Shown in pieces: positions 8,684 to 16,311 of a stretch of 64,000 nucleotides of DNA (position 1 is the stretch's first letter; the number at the start of each line of letters is the position of its first letter). Source of the stretch: Gemmatimonadota bacterium (GTDB lineage Bacteria; Gemmatimonadota; Gemmatimonadetes; Gemmatimonadales; Gemmatimonadaceae); NCBI GenBank assembly GCA_026387935.1, contig JAPLKU010000014.1, positions 124,001 through 188,000 of the forward strand, read 5' to 3'. Below the pieces are notes generated by a model. It worked only from the letters and a program-made list of their open reading frames with translations. It ran no database searches and was not told the DNA's origin. A program made the translations under genes and the position numbers.

Positions 8684-9097
8684 CTAGGCCTTCGCGCTCG
8701 ACTTATTCAGGAAGGCGGTCACGATACCAACCACGACAAGCGTTACGCCGTCGCCAACGATCTGCATAGCGACGAGGCGGCGCGGCATCGGTTGCACGGC
8801 GTAGTAGACGAGATACATCGGTGTCGCCACCAGTCCCATCGCGAGGCCGTACCGAATGCCTTGTCCCATCCACTCGGCGGCCGAGATGCCGCGCTGGTAA
8901 ATCCAGACAAATCCGGCGGCCATCAGCACGTGCGCGCCAAGCATGTATGGCAGGTAGCCCATCTGATCGGCTTCGGGCCGATACAAGCTGCCAAGGGCAG
9001 CATAGTTCGGCGCTAACCAGGCACCGTGAACGGCGAAGCTCAGACCCATCCATACGACGAAAGCAGCCAGCCACGACGTGAGGAACTTTGCGTTCAT
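8684..9097 (-). CDS. Small integral membrane protein, four predicted TM segments
   Basis: A 137-aa protein of unknown function starting MNAKFLTSWLAAFVVW. Hydrophobic stretches at about 6-24, 48-67, 79-98 and 107-128 suggest four membrane helices. I do not recognise a family with confidence. The in-frame codons upstream would extend it through a 35-bp palindrome and give residues without hydrophobic character, so the ATG at 9097 is preferred. It is divergent from the next gene, sharing a 140-nt intergenic region with the palindrome. Confidence 0.7.
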   Translation of the reverse strand: MNAKFLTSWLAAFVVWMGLSFAVHGAWLAPNYAALGSLYRPEADQMGYLPYMLGAHVLMAAGFVWIYQRGISAAEWMGQGIRYGLAMGLVATPMYLVYYAVQPMPRRLVAMQIVGDGVTLVVVGIVTAFLNKSSAKA

Positions 9098-9211
9098 GGG
9101 TCCCCTTGGGGTTGGAGTTGTGTATTGGAACGTTGGCGCTGCGATTCGAATGCTCCGTGAATTGACGATTGAGTCTGGTGATAGCGACTGCCCAAGAGCC
9201 TTGACGCCCTC

Positions 9212-9246
9212 GGTAGGCATACATAGCATTGCTATGTATGCCTACC
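9212..9246. promoter_or_regulatory. 35-bp near-perfect palindrome in a divergent intergenic region
   Basis: GGTAGGCATACATAGCA, a single T, then its exact reverse complement: 17-bp arms with a 1-nt centre. It lies between two divergently transcribed membrane-protein genes and covers the possible start of the rightward one. Such a symmetric site suggests a dimeric repressor operator; the inner ACAT...ATGT spacing is reminiscent of PadR-type sites, which is inference. No regulator gene adjoins it. Confidence 0.6.
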
Positions 9247-9585
9247 CAGCCGCGGACTCGTCTGGTCGAGCTTGTCATCCTCGCCCTCGCGATCGCCAGT
9301 GGCTTCGCGATCAACTGGGTCGACACGCGCCCGAACTGGGACGACACGGGAATTACCGTCGGCTTGCTGTTGCTGACGACCGGACTGCTCGCGTTCCTCG
9401 CACCGCGGCGCGTCTGGCTCATCGCGCTCGCCGTCGGCGTGTGGATTCCCGCGCAGGCCGTGATGAAGAACGGCGTGACGACCGGGACGCTCTCCATGTT
9501 CCTCGTGCTGCTCTTCCCACTCGCCGCCGCGTACGGCGCGCTGGGAATTCGACAGTTGACCATGCCGGGCACGAAGACTCCGTAG
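9238..9585 (+). CDS. Small membrane protein of unknown function
   Basis: A 115-aa protein with hydrophobic segments at about 9-27, 38-53, 58-75 and 85-102, consistent with four membrane helices. I do not recognise the family. The ATG at 9238 is used; an in-frame TTG at 9229 sits at the centre of the palindrome. No Shine-Dalgarno sequence is visible because the palindrome occupies the upstream bases, so translation may be leaderless or blocked when the palindrome is folded or bound. It precedes the YfcC-type transporter gene by 49 nt. Confidence 0.6.
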   Translation: MPTQPRTRLVELVILALAIASGFAINWVDTRPNWDDTGITVGLLLLTTGLLAFLAPRRVWLIALAVGVWIPAQAVMKNGVTTGTLSMFLVLLFPLAAAYGALGIRQLTMPGTKTP

Positions 9586-9634
9586 GGAGCGCGCCGCTTG
9601 CGTTGGCGTTCACCTCGCGCGACGTTTTTGCCGA

Positions 9635-11071
9635 GTGAGCACTGACCACGGAACCGAATCGAGCTCCACACGCCACGCCGCGCCGACCACCGCGCGGCGC
9701 CGCATGCCGCATGCCGTCGTGATGATGCTGCTCATCATCACTGCGTCCGTCGCACTGACCTACGTGGTCCCCGCCGGGCGCTATGCGCGCACGAAGGCGG
9801 GCCCGGTCGTGCCGGGAAGCTTCCACACCATTCCCAAGGACTTCGGCGCCGGTGTGCTGCAACTGAAGGCCGGCAACGACAGCGTCGCCTATCCGGCCAG
9901 CCCGCTCGCCATTCTGACGTCGATTCCCACAGGCATGGTGCGCGCGGCGCCGCTCATCATGATGATCCTCTTCATCGGCGGGATGTTCGGCGTGCTGCAG
10001 CACACCAACGCGGTCAACGCGGGCATTGATCGACTGCTGGTGATCACGGGCGGGAATGCGAACATCGTCGTTCCGGTGTTCATGATCATGCTCGCGTGCG
10101 GCAGCACTTTCCTGGGGCTGATCTCCGAGTACCTCGTGATCATCCCGATCGCGCTCGTGCTCGCCGAACGCCTCGGGCGCGATGCGTTGTTCGGTACGGC
10201 GATGGTGACGGTCGCCGCAAAAATCGGCTACCTGACCTCCGTCACGAATCCCCTCGCGCTCGCCGTCGCGCAACCACTCGTTGGCTTGCCGGTGTTCTCA
10301 GGCGCCTGGTTCCGATTCGCGACGCTCGCGGTGTTTCTCCCCATCGGCATCTGGTACGTGCTCCGCGCCCCGCGCGGTGCCGGCACCGCCGGAGCCGCCG
10401 CGCCACGCGCCGTCTTCGTCGCCGAACCGTTCACCGGGGGTCACATGGCCGTGCTCGCCGCGCTCGGCCTCGCGATCGGTGTGATGATTTGGGGAGTACA
10501 CGAGCACAATTGGAGCAACCCAGAGCTCAGCGCGATGTACATCGCGCTCGCCCTCGTCATCGCGATCGTCGGCCGCGTGAGTTCACGCGAAGCGTCGCAG
10601 TCGTTCGTGAAAGGCATGCAGGGCATGATGCTCGCCGCGCTTCTCGTCGGGCTGGCCGCGGCCGTCGAAGTGATCCTGCGCGAAGGCATGGTGCTCGACA
10701 CCATCATCGCGTCGCTGACCAGCCTGGTCGAGGGACGCCATCCGGTGTTCGTCGCCAATGGGATGATGTGGCTTCAGATGGTGATTGACGTGTTCATTCC
10801 GTCGACATCAGGCAAGGCGGCGGTGACCATGCCGATTCTCGGACCCATCGGCCAGCTCTCCGGCGTGTCCGGCCAGGTGACCGTGCAGGCGTTCCTCTTT
10901 GGCAACGGCCTCATGAACACACTGACGCCAACGTCGGGCATGCTCCTCGCCTATCTCGCGACGGGTAAAGTCGCCTACGGGGAATGGATCCGGTTCGTGA
11001 TGCCACTCGCACTCATACTCGTGGCGCTCTGCTCGGTTGCGCTGACCGTCGCCGTGCTCATCGGACTGTGA
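9635..11071 (+). CDS. YfcC-family (ion transporter superfamily) membrane carrier
   Basis: A 478-aa polytopic carrier starting at GTG. Features fitting the YfcC/DcuC-like group are YVVPAGRYAR near the N terminus, the LISEYLVIIPIALVLAERLG region, the TSVTNPLALAVAQPLVGLP motif and the C-terminal PSTSGKAAVTMPILGPIGQL. Relatives move dicarboxylates or basic amino acids; the substrate is not deducible here. The next gene, 7 nt downstream, is an N-formylglutamate amidohydrolase, so uptake of an N-acylated amino acid is plausible inference. Confidence 0.85.
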   Translation: MSTDHGTESSSTRHAAPTTARRRMPHAVVMMLLIITASVALTYVVPAGRYARTKAGPVVPGSFHTIPKDFGAGVLQLKAGNDSVAYPASPLAILTSIPTGMVRAAPLIMMILFIGGMFGVLQHTNAVNAGIDRLLVITGGNANIVVPVFMIMLACGSTFLGLISEYLVIIPIALVLAERLGRDALFGTAMVTVAAKIGYLTSVTNPLALAVAQPLVGLPVFSGAWFRFATLAVFLPIGIWYVLRAPRGAGTAGAAAPRAVFVAEPFTGGHMAVLAALGLAIGVMIWGVHEHNWSNPELSAMYIALALVIAIVGRVSSREASQSFVKGMQGMMLAALLVGLAAAVEVILREGMVLDTIIASLTSLVEGRHPVFVANGMMWLQMVIDVFIPSTSGKAAVTMPILGPIGQLSGVSGQVTVQAFLFGNGLMNTLTPTSGMLLAYLATGKVAYGEWIRFVMPLALILVALCSVALTVAVLIGL

Positions 11072-11078
11072 GCGCGCA

Positions 11079-11921
11079 GTGAACGCTGCGTTCCGCATTC
11101 GGCGGCCCCACCCGGAGCCGCCCGTACTGCTGTACGACACACCGCACAGCGGCCGCGACTACCCGGCCGAGTGGAAGACCAAAGCTACGCGCGCCGAACT
11201 CCGCCGCGGTGAGGACGCCTACGTCGACGAACTCCTCGCCGGCGCGACCGCGCATGGCGCGTGCGTCCTCGAGGCACTGTACCCGCGCTGCTACATCGAT
11301 CTCAACCGGCCGGAAACAGACATCGACGCCGAGTTGCTGGCCGCGCCCTGGGCTGGCCCAATCGCGCCGACGGAGAAATCCGCGCGCGGACTGGGACTTA
11401 TTCGACGGTATGTCGTGCCAGGGATCGAGGTGAACGCAGGGCCGCTCTCGGTCGCGGATGTTCGCGGGCGGATCGAGACGGTGTATGGGCCCTACCATGT
11501 TGCACTCAAGGCGCTCGTCGCCGCCCTTCGCGCAGCGCATGGCACCGTGTGGCACGTCAACTGGCACTCAATGAAGTCCGTGGGCAATGCCATGACGCCG
11601 GATGGTCCCGGCGCGCGCCGCACCGACTTCGTGGTATCGGACCGCAACGGCATGAGCGCCGAGCCAGCGTTCACCGGGTGCATCGCAGACACGCTGCGGG
11701 GGCTGGGCTATTCCGTGTCAGTCAACGATCCGTACCAGGGCGGGACGATCGTTCAGCGGGTCGGTGTGCCTGGCAATGGTGTGCATAGCGTGCAGGTCGA
11801 GATCAACCGCGCGCTCTACCTCGACGAAGCCGCTGTCGCCAAGACCTCCGGATTTGCCCCGCTCTCTGCAAATCTGGACGCGCTCACCGCCGCGCTCACC
11901 CGCGAGTTTCTCAAGCGCTAG
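11079..11921 (+). CDS. N-formylglutamate amidohydrolase family protein
   Basis: A 280-aa cytoplasmic hydrolase of the FGase family, whose founding members (HutG) cleave N-formylglutamate to formate and glutamate in histidine degradation. Visible motifs are TPHSGRDYP, RCYIDLNRPE, VWHVNWHSMK and VQVEINRALYLDE, which carry the conserved His, Asp, Asn and Glu residues. It begins with GTG 7 nt after the transporter, indicating an operon. No other hut genes are nearby, so it may act on another N-acyl amino acid taken up by the transporter. Confidence 0.88.
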   Translation: MNAAFRIRRPHPEPPVLLYDTPHSGRDYPAEWKTKATRAELRRGEDAYVDELLAGATAHGACVLEALYPRCYIDLNRPETDIDAELLAAPWAGPIAPTEKSARGLGLIRRYVVPGIEVNAGPLSVADVRGRIETVYGPYHVALKALVAALRAAHGTVWHVNWHSMKSVGNAMTPDGPGARRTDFVVSDRNGMSAEPAFTGCIADTLRGLGYSVSVNDPYQGGTIVQRVGVPGNGVHSVQVEINRALYLDEAAVAKTSGFAPLSANLDALTAALTREFLKR

Positions 11922-11978
11922 AACAACAGCGCGCCGCCGTCAACCTGATGCCGACAGCGGCGCTGAACCAGCAGCGGG

Positions 11979-12056
11979 CGCGCGTGCCGGGTGCGCGTGC
12001 CGGGTGCGCGTACTGGGTGCGCGTACTGGGCGCGCGTACTGGGCGCGCGTGCTGGC
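11979..12056. repeat. Tandem repeat, six 13-bp units
   Basis: Six head-to-tail copies of a 13-bp unit close to TGCGCGTACTGGG, with variants CGCGCGTGCCGGG and CGCGCGTGCTGGC. Period 13 is not a multiple of three, so it is not a coding repeat. It lies in the gap after the amidohydrolase gene. There are no unique spacers, so it is not a CRISPR. Confidence 0.85.
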
Positions 12057-12062
12057 GTGGAA

Positions 12063-12251
12063 CTACGGCTTTTTAGGCGGAGTCACAGCCTTCGGTGCAT
12101 TCCACGGGGCCGGCGCCGGTGTTTCGCGCGTCGGCTCACGGGCTGGAGCCGACGCCACCTGCGTGGGCTCAGCAGCCGGAGCCGAATCGCGGTCTCCGTC
12201 GAGCATGCCGCCCTTCGCCACGAGCTCTGCGGCCAGCACGGTCTGGATCAC
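12063..12251 (-). CDS. Possible small Pro/Ala-rich protein
   Basis: A 62-aa reading frame starting at a GTG (VIQTVLAAELVAKGG...), with an amphipathic N terminus and a Pro/Ala/Glu-rich tail ending in PPKKP. It follows the carrier gene by about 50 nt on the same strand. Codon third positions are GC-rich but not decisive. I recognise no family, and it could be non-coding sequence. Confidence 0.3.
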   Translation of the reverse strand: MIQTVLAAELVAKGGMLDGDRDSAPAAEPTQVASAPAREPTRETPAPAPWNAPKAVTPPKKP

Positions 12252-12303
12252 CTGGTGATGTTGTTCGTCGCCGAATCGGCGGCACCGCCCGCTTCGCCGT
12301 GGA

Positions 12304-13623
12304 CTAGACGTCCCGGTCAGGGGCGATGCTAACCGATTGTCCCACAACAGCTTGCGCAAGCAAGGCCTGCTGTCTTGCCAACCAGACGCTTACGCCCAGC
12401 CAGACCGCGCAGATTGGGACGGCGAACCACGCGATGTGCGTGTACGACAGCCCGAGCGCCACGAGTCCAGCAAAGGTCCACGCACCCGCCTGGTCACCAA
12501 TCCGGTAGACGAACGTTTCGATGAAGCTCTTGGCTTTGTACTTGTCCTCGCGCGGGACCACCGTGAACAGCACTTCCATCGCCGGATTGGTCAGCGCGAA
12601 GTTGCCGGCGCGCCGCAACACCACAAACGACGCCACAGCGGCAAAGCTCGAGACGCCACCGAGCAAACCGAACCCTACCATGGACAGCAACGGAACCACG
12701 GCGAGCACAACGCCGAGTCCAAACCAGCGGATCAGTCGTCCCGTGAAGAAGATCTGCGTCAACACCGTCAGCACCTGCACGGCAAGCTCGATGCGCGCCA
12801 GCACAACGGTGCGCGACGTCCGATCAGCAAAGGTTGCGCCGATAATCGCGGATTGTTCGAAGTACAGAAAGGTGGAACCGAAGGTAAAGAGCGCGATGAA
12901 CACGGCCGTTGCCACGAGGTAGCGCGATTTGATGACATGCGTGAAGCCCGCAAACACGCTACCGCCGAGCGCGGCGCTATCGTCACCCTTCGCCCCGCGC
13001 CCACGCACCGACACTGCGCCGGTGCCTCCGGTACTCATGGCGGCGGTCTGCGGAAACTGCAGAACCGCCAGCACGGCGATTTCGATGAGGACGACGCTCA
13101 CGATGAGCAGATTTGCCGAGCCCAGACGTGCCGCGAGACCCGCCGTCACCGCCGATCCGCTGATCGAGCCGAGCGTTCCACCAACGCCGATAAAGCCGAA
13201 GAGCCGTTTCGCCTGCTCGCTCTGGAACGCATCGGCCATGAAGCACCAGAACAGCGACGTCACAAAGAGGTTGAAGACGCTCGTCCAGACATAGAACGCG
13301 CGCCCAATCCAGAGGTCGGCCGCCGACCCTTCAACCGCGCCGAGCATGCGGAACGCGACGTAAAACGCCACGAGCGACAGTGCGACGGCGTGGTAGGCGT
13401 ACGGGATGAACTTCCGTGGGGGAAACCGCACTACCACGGCGGAAAAGACGGCGTTGGCAACCAGCATGGTGCCGAGCGTGCCGACCCAGAGCCACGAGAG
13501 CTGCGTCGCGCCACTCGATGCGGCGACCGTATCGCGCATCGGCCGTAAGACAAACCAACTCGAGAGCGCGAAAAAGAAGTAGACGAACGCGACGACAACC
13601 GCTCGCACTTCGTCAGGGCGCAC
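12304..13623 (-). CDS. NTP/NDP exchange-type or MFS membrane carrier
   Basis: A 439-aa protein with about 12 hydrophobic segments. YFFFALSSWFVLRPMRDTVA near the N terminus and LFGFIGVGGTLGSISGS in the middle resemble the ATP/ADP-antiporter-like (NTP/NDP exchange, TlcA-related) carriers found in many free-living bacteria, where the substrate is not established. The start is GTG; no ATG, GTG or TTG occurs upstream in frame, although VDVRPDEV-type residues continue in the frame before it. It lies 83 nt after the epimerase gene, on the same strand. Confidence 0.75.
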   Translation of the reverse strand: MRPDEVRAVVVAFVYFFFALSSWFVLRPMRDTVAASSGATQLSWLWVGTLGTMLVANAVFSAVVVRFPPRKFIPYAYHAVALSLVAFYVAFRMLGAVEGSAADLWIGRAFYVWTSVFNLFVTSLFWCFMADAFQSEQAKRLFGFIGVGGTLGSISGSAVTAGLAARLGSANLLIVSVVLIEIAVLAVLQFPQTAAMSTGGTGAVSVRGRGAKGDDSAALGGSVFAGFTHVIKSRYLVATAVFIALFTFGSTFLYFEQSAIIGATFADRTSRTVVLARIELAVQVLTVLTQIFFTGRLIRWFGLGVVLAVVPLLSMVGFGLLGGVSSFAAVASFVVLRRAGNFALTNPAMEVLFTVVPREDKYKAKSFIETFVYRIGDQAGAWTFAGLVALGLSYTHIAWFAVPICAVWLGVSVWLARQQALLAQAVVGQSVSIAPDRDV

Positions 13624-13706
13624 GTCTACTGCGCGGCGCAGCGCATGATACAGCGCGCCGGGAGGTGGCCCGCCCGCCGCCTCCGAGCCCGCGGCCGCCG
13701 ATTCGT

Positions 13707-14924
13707 TCAGGGCGCGCTCTTCTTGAAAGCGTGCCAGGCCGCGAGCACTTCAGTCTCGCGTGCGGCGGAAAGACCGCTGGTCTTGCCGTCGGCCAGCGCC
13801 TGCTGGGCCTCAGGCGGCCGCGTCTTGTGCCATTCGAGCGTTTCCTTTGCGGTGACGGCGAGCGGACGGAACGTGAGCCCCGCCTGTAGCGCGCGCGCAT
13901 TGCTGCGCGTGGAAAATCCGGGCGACCGCTTCGGGGGAAACCACACCGGCATGTTCGACCAGGCCCGCACGTTTTGTGACTGGAGAAAGTCGGCGGGCAC
14001 CCAGGTGAACTGCGCGCCGGCGGTCGTGATGGCCTTGATTCCACCAAGCATCTCGGCCATCGGTTGCGGCTGCTGCGGGCCGCAACCATTGAACGTGCCG
14101 AACACGCGGTTTTCGGCCATCCGGATCGTCCACTCCGCGAGATCACGTGAATCAATGATCTGCTCGGGATCGGTCGGATCGCCAGGCGCCAGCACTTCAC
14201 CGCCCTTGTCGATCCGCACGGGCCAGTAGGTGAAACGGTCGGTCGCGTCGAGCGGGCCGACAATGAGCCCCGGCCGAATGATGGTATGAATGCCCGGGTA
14301 TTTCCGCGCCACCTCGCGCTCGGACTCCGCCTTCAACACGCCGTAGTTGCCACCCTTGCGCGCGTCTTCCGGCTTGACCGCATACGGATCCATGCCCGCC
14401 GGCAACTCATGGGTTTTGTCGGTCTCGTCCAGATCCGCCACGGCATCACTCGCATACGCCGAGAGCGTTGAGATGAAGATGTAGTGCTTGGTGTGGCCGC
14501 TCAGGTGTTCCGCCACATTGCGCACCCAGAGCGGCAACGTGGTCGGATTGTCGATGACGACGTCGAACGACGTTCCCTTGAGCGCGCTGACGTCCGTGGT
14601 CAGGTCGCCGATCAGCTGGTCGACGCGTCCCTTGAAGAAATCCGGACGCGTGCGATTGCGGTTGAAGAGCGTGACCTTGTGCCCCCTCGCCGTGGCATAC
14701 TCGACTTGCTCGGGCCCGGTGAACCCCGTGCCGCCAAGAATGAGAATGTTGAGTGGCGCGCCATGCGGGTTCAGGCGTTCATGCGCGAGCGAACCTGGTG
14801 CGCGGCCCGCTCCGTGAGCAGTGCCACCAGTGGTGCCACCAGTGGTGCCTCCAGTGGTGCCTCCAGTGGTGCCTCCAGTGGTGCCACTGGCGCCGGTGAG
14901 AAAATCCCGTCGACTGAGACTCAT
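13707..14924 (-). CDS. Tat-exported NAD-dependent epimerase/dehydratase-like protein (copy 2)
   Basis: A 405-aa Rossmann-fold protein of the extended SDR/NAD-dependent epimerase group. The N terminus MSLSRRDFLTGASG carries a twin-arginine motif, so export in folded, cofactor-bound form is expected. The nucleotide-binding loop is ILGGTGFTGPEQVEYA, and the end TFRPLAVTAKETLEWHKTRP matches its neighbour. The stretch where the hydrophobic Tat core should be is replaced by TTGG repeats encoded by 12-bp tandem units. The ATG overlaps the upstream paralogue's stop by 4 nt. Substrate unknown. Confidence 0.85.
   Translation of the reverse strand: MSLSRRDFLTGASGTTGGTTGGTTGGTTGGTTGGTAHGAGRAPGSLAHERLNPHGAPLNILILGGTGFTGPEQVEYATARGHKVTLFNRNRTRPDFFKGRVDQLIGDLTTDVSALKGTSFDVVIDNPTTLPLWVRNVAEHLSGHTKHYIFISTLSAYASDAVADLDETDKTHELPAGMDPYAVKPEDARKGGNYGVLKAESEREVARKYPGIHTIIRPGLIVGPLDATDRFTYWPVRIDKGGEVLAPGDPTDPEQIIDSRDLAEWTIRMAENRVFGTFNGCGPQQPQPMAEMLGGIKAITTAGAQFTWVPADFLQSQNVRAWSNMPVWFPPKRSPGFSTRSNARALQAGLTFRPLAVTAKETLEWHKTRPPEAQQALADGKTSGLSAARETEVLAAWHAFKKSAP
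14821..14886. repeat. In-frame 12-bp tandem repeat in a Tat signal region
   Basis: Five units of GTGCCNCCAGTG (N = A or T) plus a partial sixth, read on the minus strand as Thr-Thr-Gly-Gly repeats. They sit immediately after the SRRDFLTGASG twin-arginine segment. Period 12 keeps the frame, so copy number can change without breaking the gene. Confidence 0.9.
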
Positions 14925-16141
14925 CGGCCCGCCTTTGTTTTCGCGTGCCACGCGGCGAGTACTTCCGCTTCGCGCTTGAGACCGATGCCATTGATCTCGC
15001 CGTTGATCGTCGCGAGTTGCTCGGCTTCAGGACGCGTCTTGTGCCAGTCGAGCGTGTCCTTGGCGGTCACGGCGACGGGCCGGAACGTGAGCCCTTTGGC
15101 GATAGCCTTCGCTGCGCTACGCCGCTGGTACCCGGCCGTCCGGCCGTACGGCGGTTGCCAGACGGTCATGTCGCGCCACGGACGCACCTTCTGTTCCTGC
15201 AGGAAATCCCAGGGCACCCAGGTGAACGACGCGCCCGCCGAGGTGACGGCCTTCACGCCGTAGAGCATTTCCGACACTGTCATCGGATCGCGGGGTCCGA
15301 TCGCATTGTAGGTGCCCAGCTCGCGTGCCTCGGCCATGCGCACGGTGAACTCGGCAAGGTCGCGCGAGTCAATGAACTGGCACGGATCGTCGGGCTTATC
15401 AGGTGCGAGAACTTCGCCACCACGCTCAATGCGCGCCGGCCACCAGGTAAACCGATCGGTGCGGTCGAGCGGCCCAACGATCAGACAGGGACGAATGACG
15501 GTCCACGCATCGGGATACTGCGCTGCCACTTCGCGTTCGGCGCGCGCCTTGAATGCCCCATAGTAAGCCGGGTTCGACGAGGCGGCCTGCTGCTTCTCAT
15601 TGCGCTGATCGGGCTGATAGGGATCGAGCCCTTCGGGCATCGGCACCGTCGGGCTGTTCTCATTGATCCCGATTTCGCTCTGGTCGTTGTAGACCGAGGT
15701 GGTGGAGATGAAGATGTAGTGTTTGACGTTTCCCTTGAGCTGCGTTGCGACGTTCTTTACCCACCAGGGCAGCGTGGTCGGGTTATCGATGACAACATCG
15801 AACTTCTTCCCCTTTAGTGCGCTCACATCGCCGTTCAAGTCGCCGATCAGCTCCTCGGCGACCTTGCCCTTGAAGAGGCCCGGGCGCGTCTTGCCGCGGT
15901 TGAAGAGGGTTACGCGGTGGCCGCGGGCGATGGCGTATTCCACCTGCTCGGGGCCGGTGAAGCCCGTTCCGCCCAGGATCAGGATATTGAGCGGGACCCG
16001 CGCCTTGCCCACGGGGCTTGGGGTCCACACCCCATTAGGCTCCGGCGTACCTCCGAAGGCGAGCTTCGGCACGGCGCCAAGCCCGATGGCAGTCCCGGCA
16101 ACCGAAACGGACTTGATGAATGAGCGTCGATCGGTGGACAT
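14921..16141 (-). CDS. Tat-exported NAD-dependent epimerase/dehydratase-like protein (copy 1)
   Basis: A 406-aa paralogue of the downstream gene, with a conventional Tat signal (TDRRSFIKSVSVAGTAIGLG, ending near AFGG). ILGGTGFTGPEQVEYAIARG is the NAD(P)-binding loop, and DNPTTLPWWVKNV, HYIFISTTSVY and RPCLIVGPLD follow in the same order as in copy 2. A strong GGAGGA Shine-Dalgarno sequence at 16147-16152 supports the ATG. The pair looks like a tandem duplication translated as an operon. Members of this group are often annotated only as epimerases; the exported substrate is unknown. Confidence 0.87.
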   Translation of the reverse strand: MSTDRRSFIKSVSVAGTAIGLGAVPKLAFGGTPEPNGVWTPSPVGKARVPLNILILGGTGFTGPEQVEYAIARGHRVTLFNRGKTRPGLFKGKVAEELIGDLNGDVSALKGKKFDVVIDNPTTLPWWVKNVATQLKGNVKHYIFISTTSVYNDQSEIGINENSPTVPMPEGLDPYQPDQRNEKQQAASSNPAYYGAFKARAEREVAAQYPDAWTVIRPCLIVGPLDRTDRFTWWPARIERGGEVLAPDKPDDPCQFIDSRDLAEFTVRMAEARELGTYNAIGPRDPMTVSEMLYGVKAVTSAGASFTWVPWDFLQEQKVRPWRDMTVWQPPYGRTAGYQRRSAAKAIAKGLTFRPVAVTAKDTLDWHKTRPEAEQLATINGEINGIGLKREAEVLAAWHAKTKAGR

Positions 16142-16311
16142 GGCATTCCTCCGGAAGGGCGACCCGCAACCACCTCAAGGTACGGCAGGAGGGCCGTCGG
16201 TGTCCACGATCCACGGCGACGGCGCGTATTACAGATGCGGACCCGGTGCCACGGCTGTATCATCAAAGGGTACCGCCATTTGAAAGCTAAATTCGCCCGA
16301 CGGAGACCTGT

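Noticed and set aside
11979..12056. CRISPR array
   Set aside because: Repeats are contiguous 13-bp units without spacers, and no cas genes are present.
12337..13548. 403-aa plus-strand frame
   Set aside because: Antisense to the carrier gene, very high in Arg/His/Glu and without any family-like segment.
14821..14886. CRISPR-like repeat
   Set aside because: The 12-bp units are contiguous, in frame and part of a protein gene.
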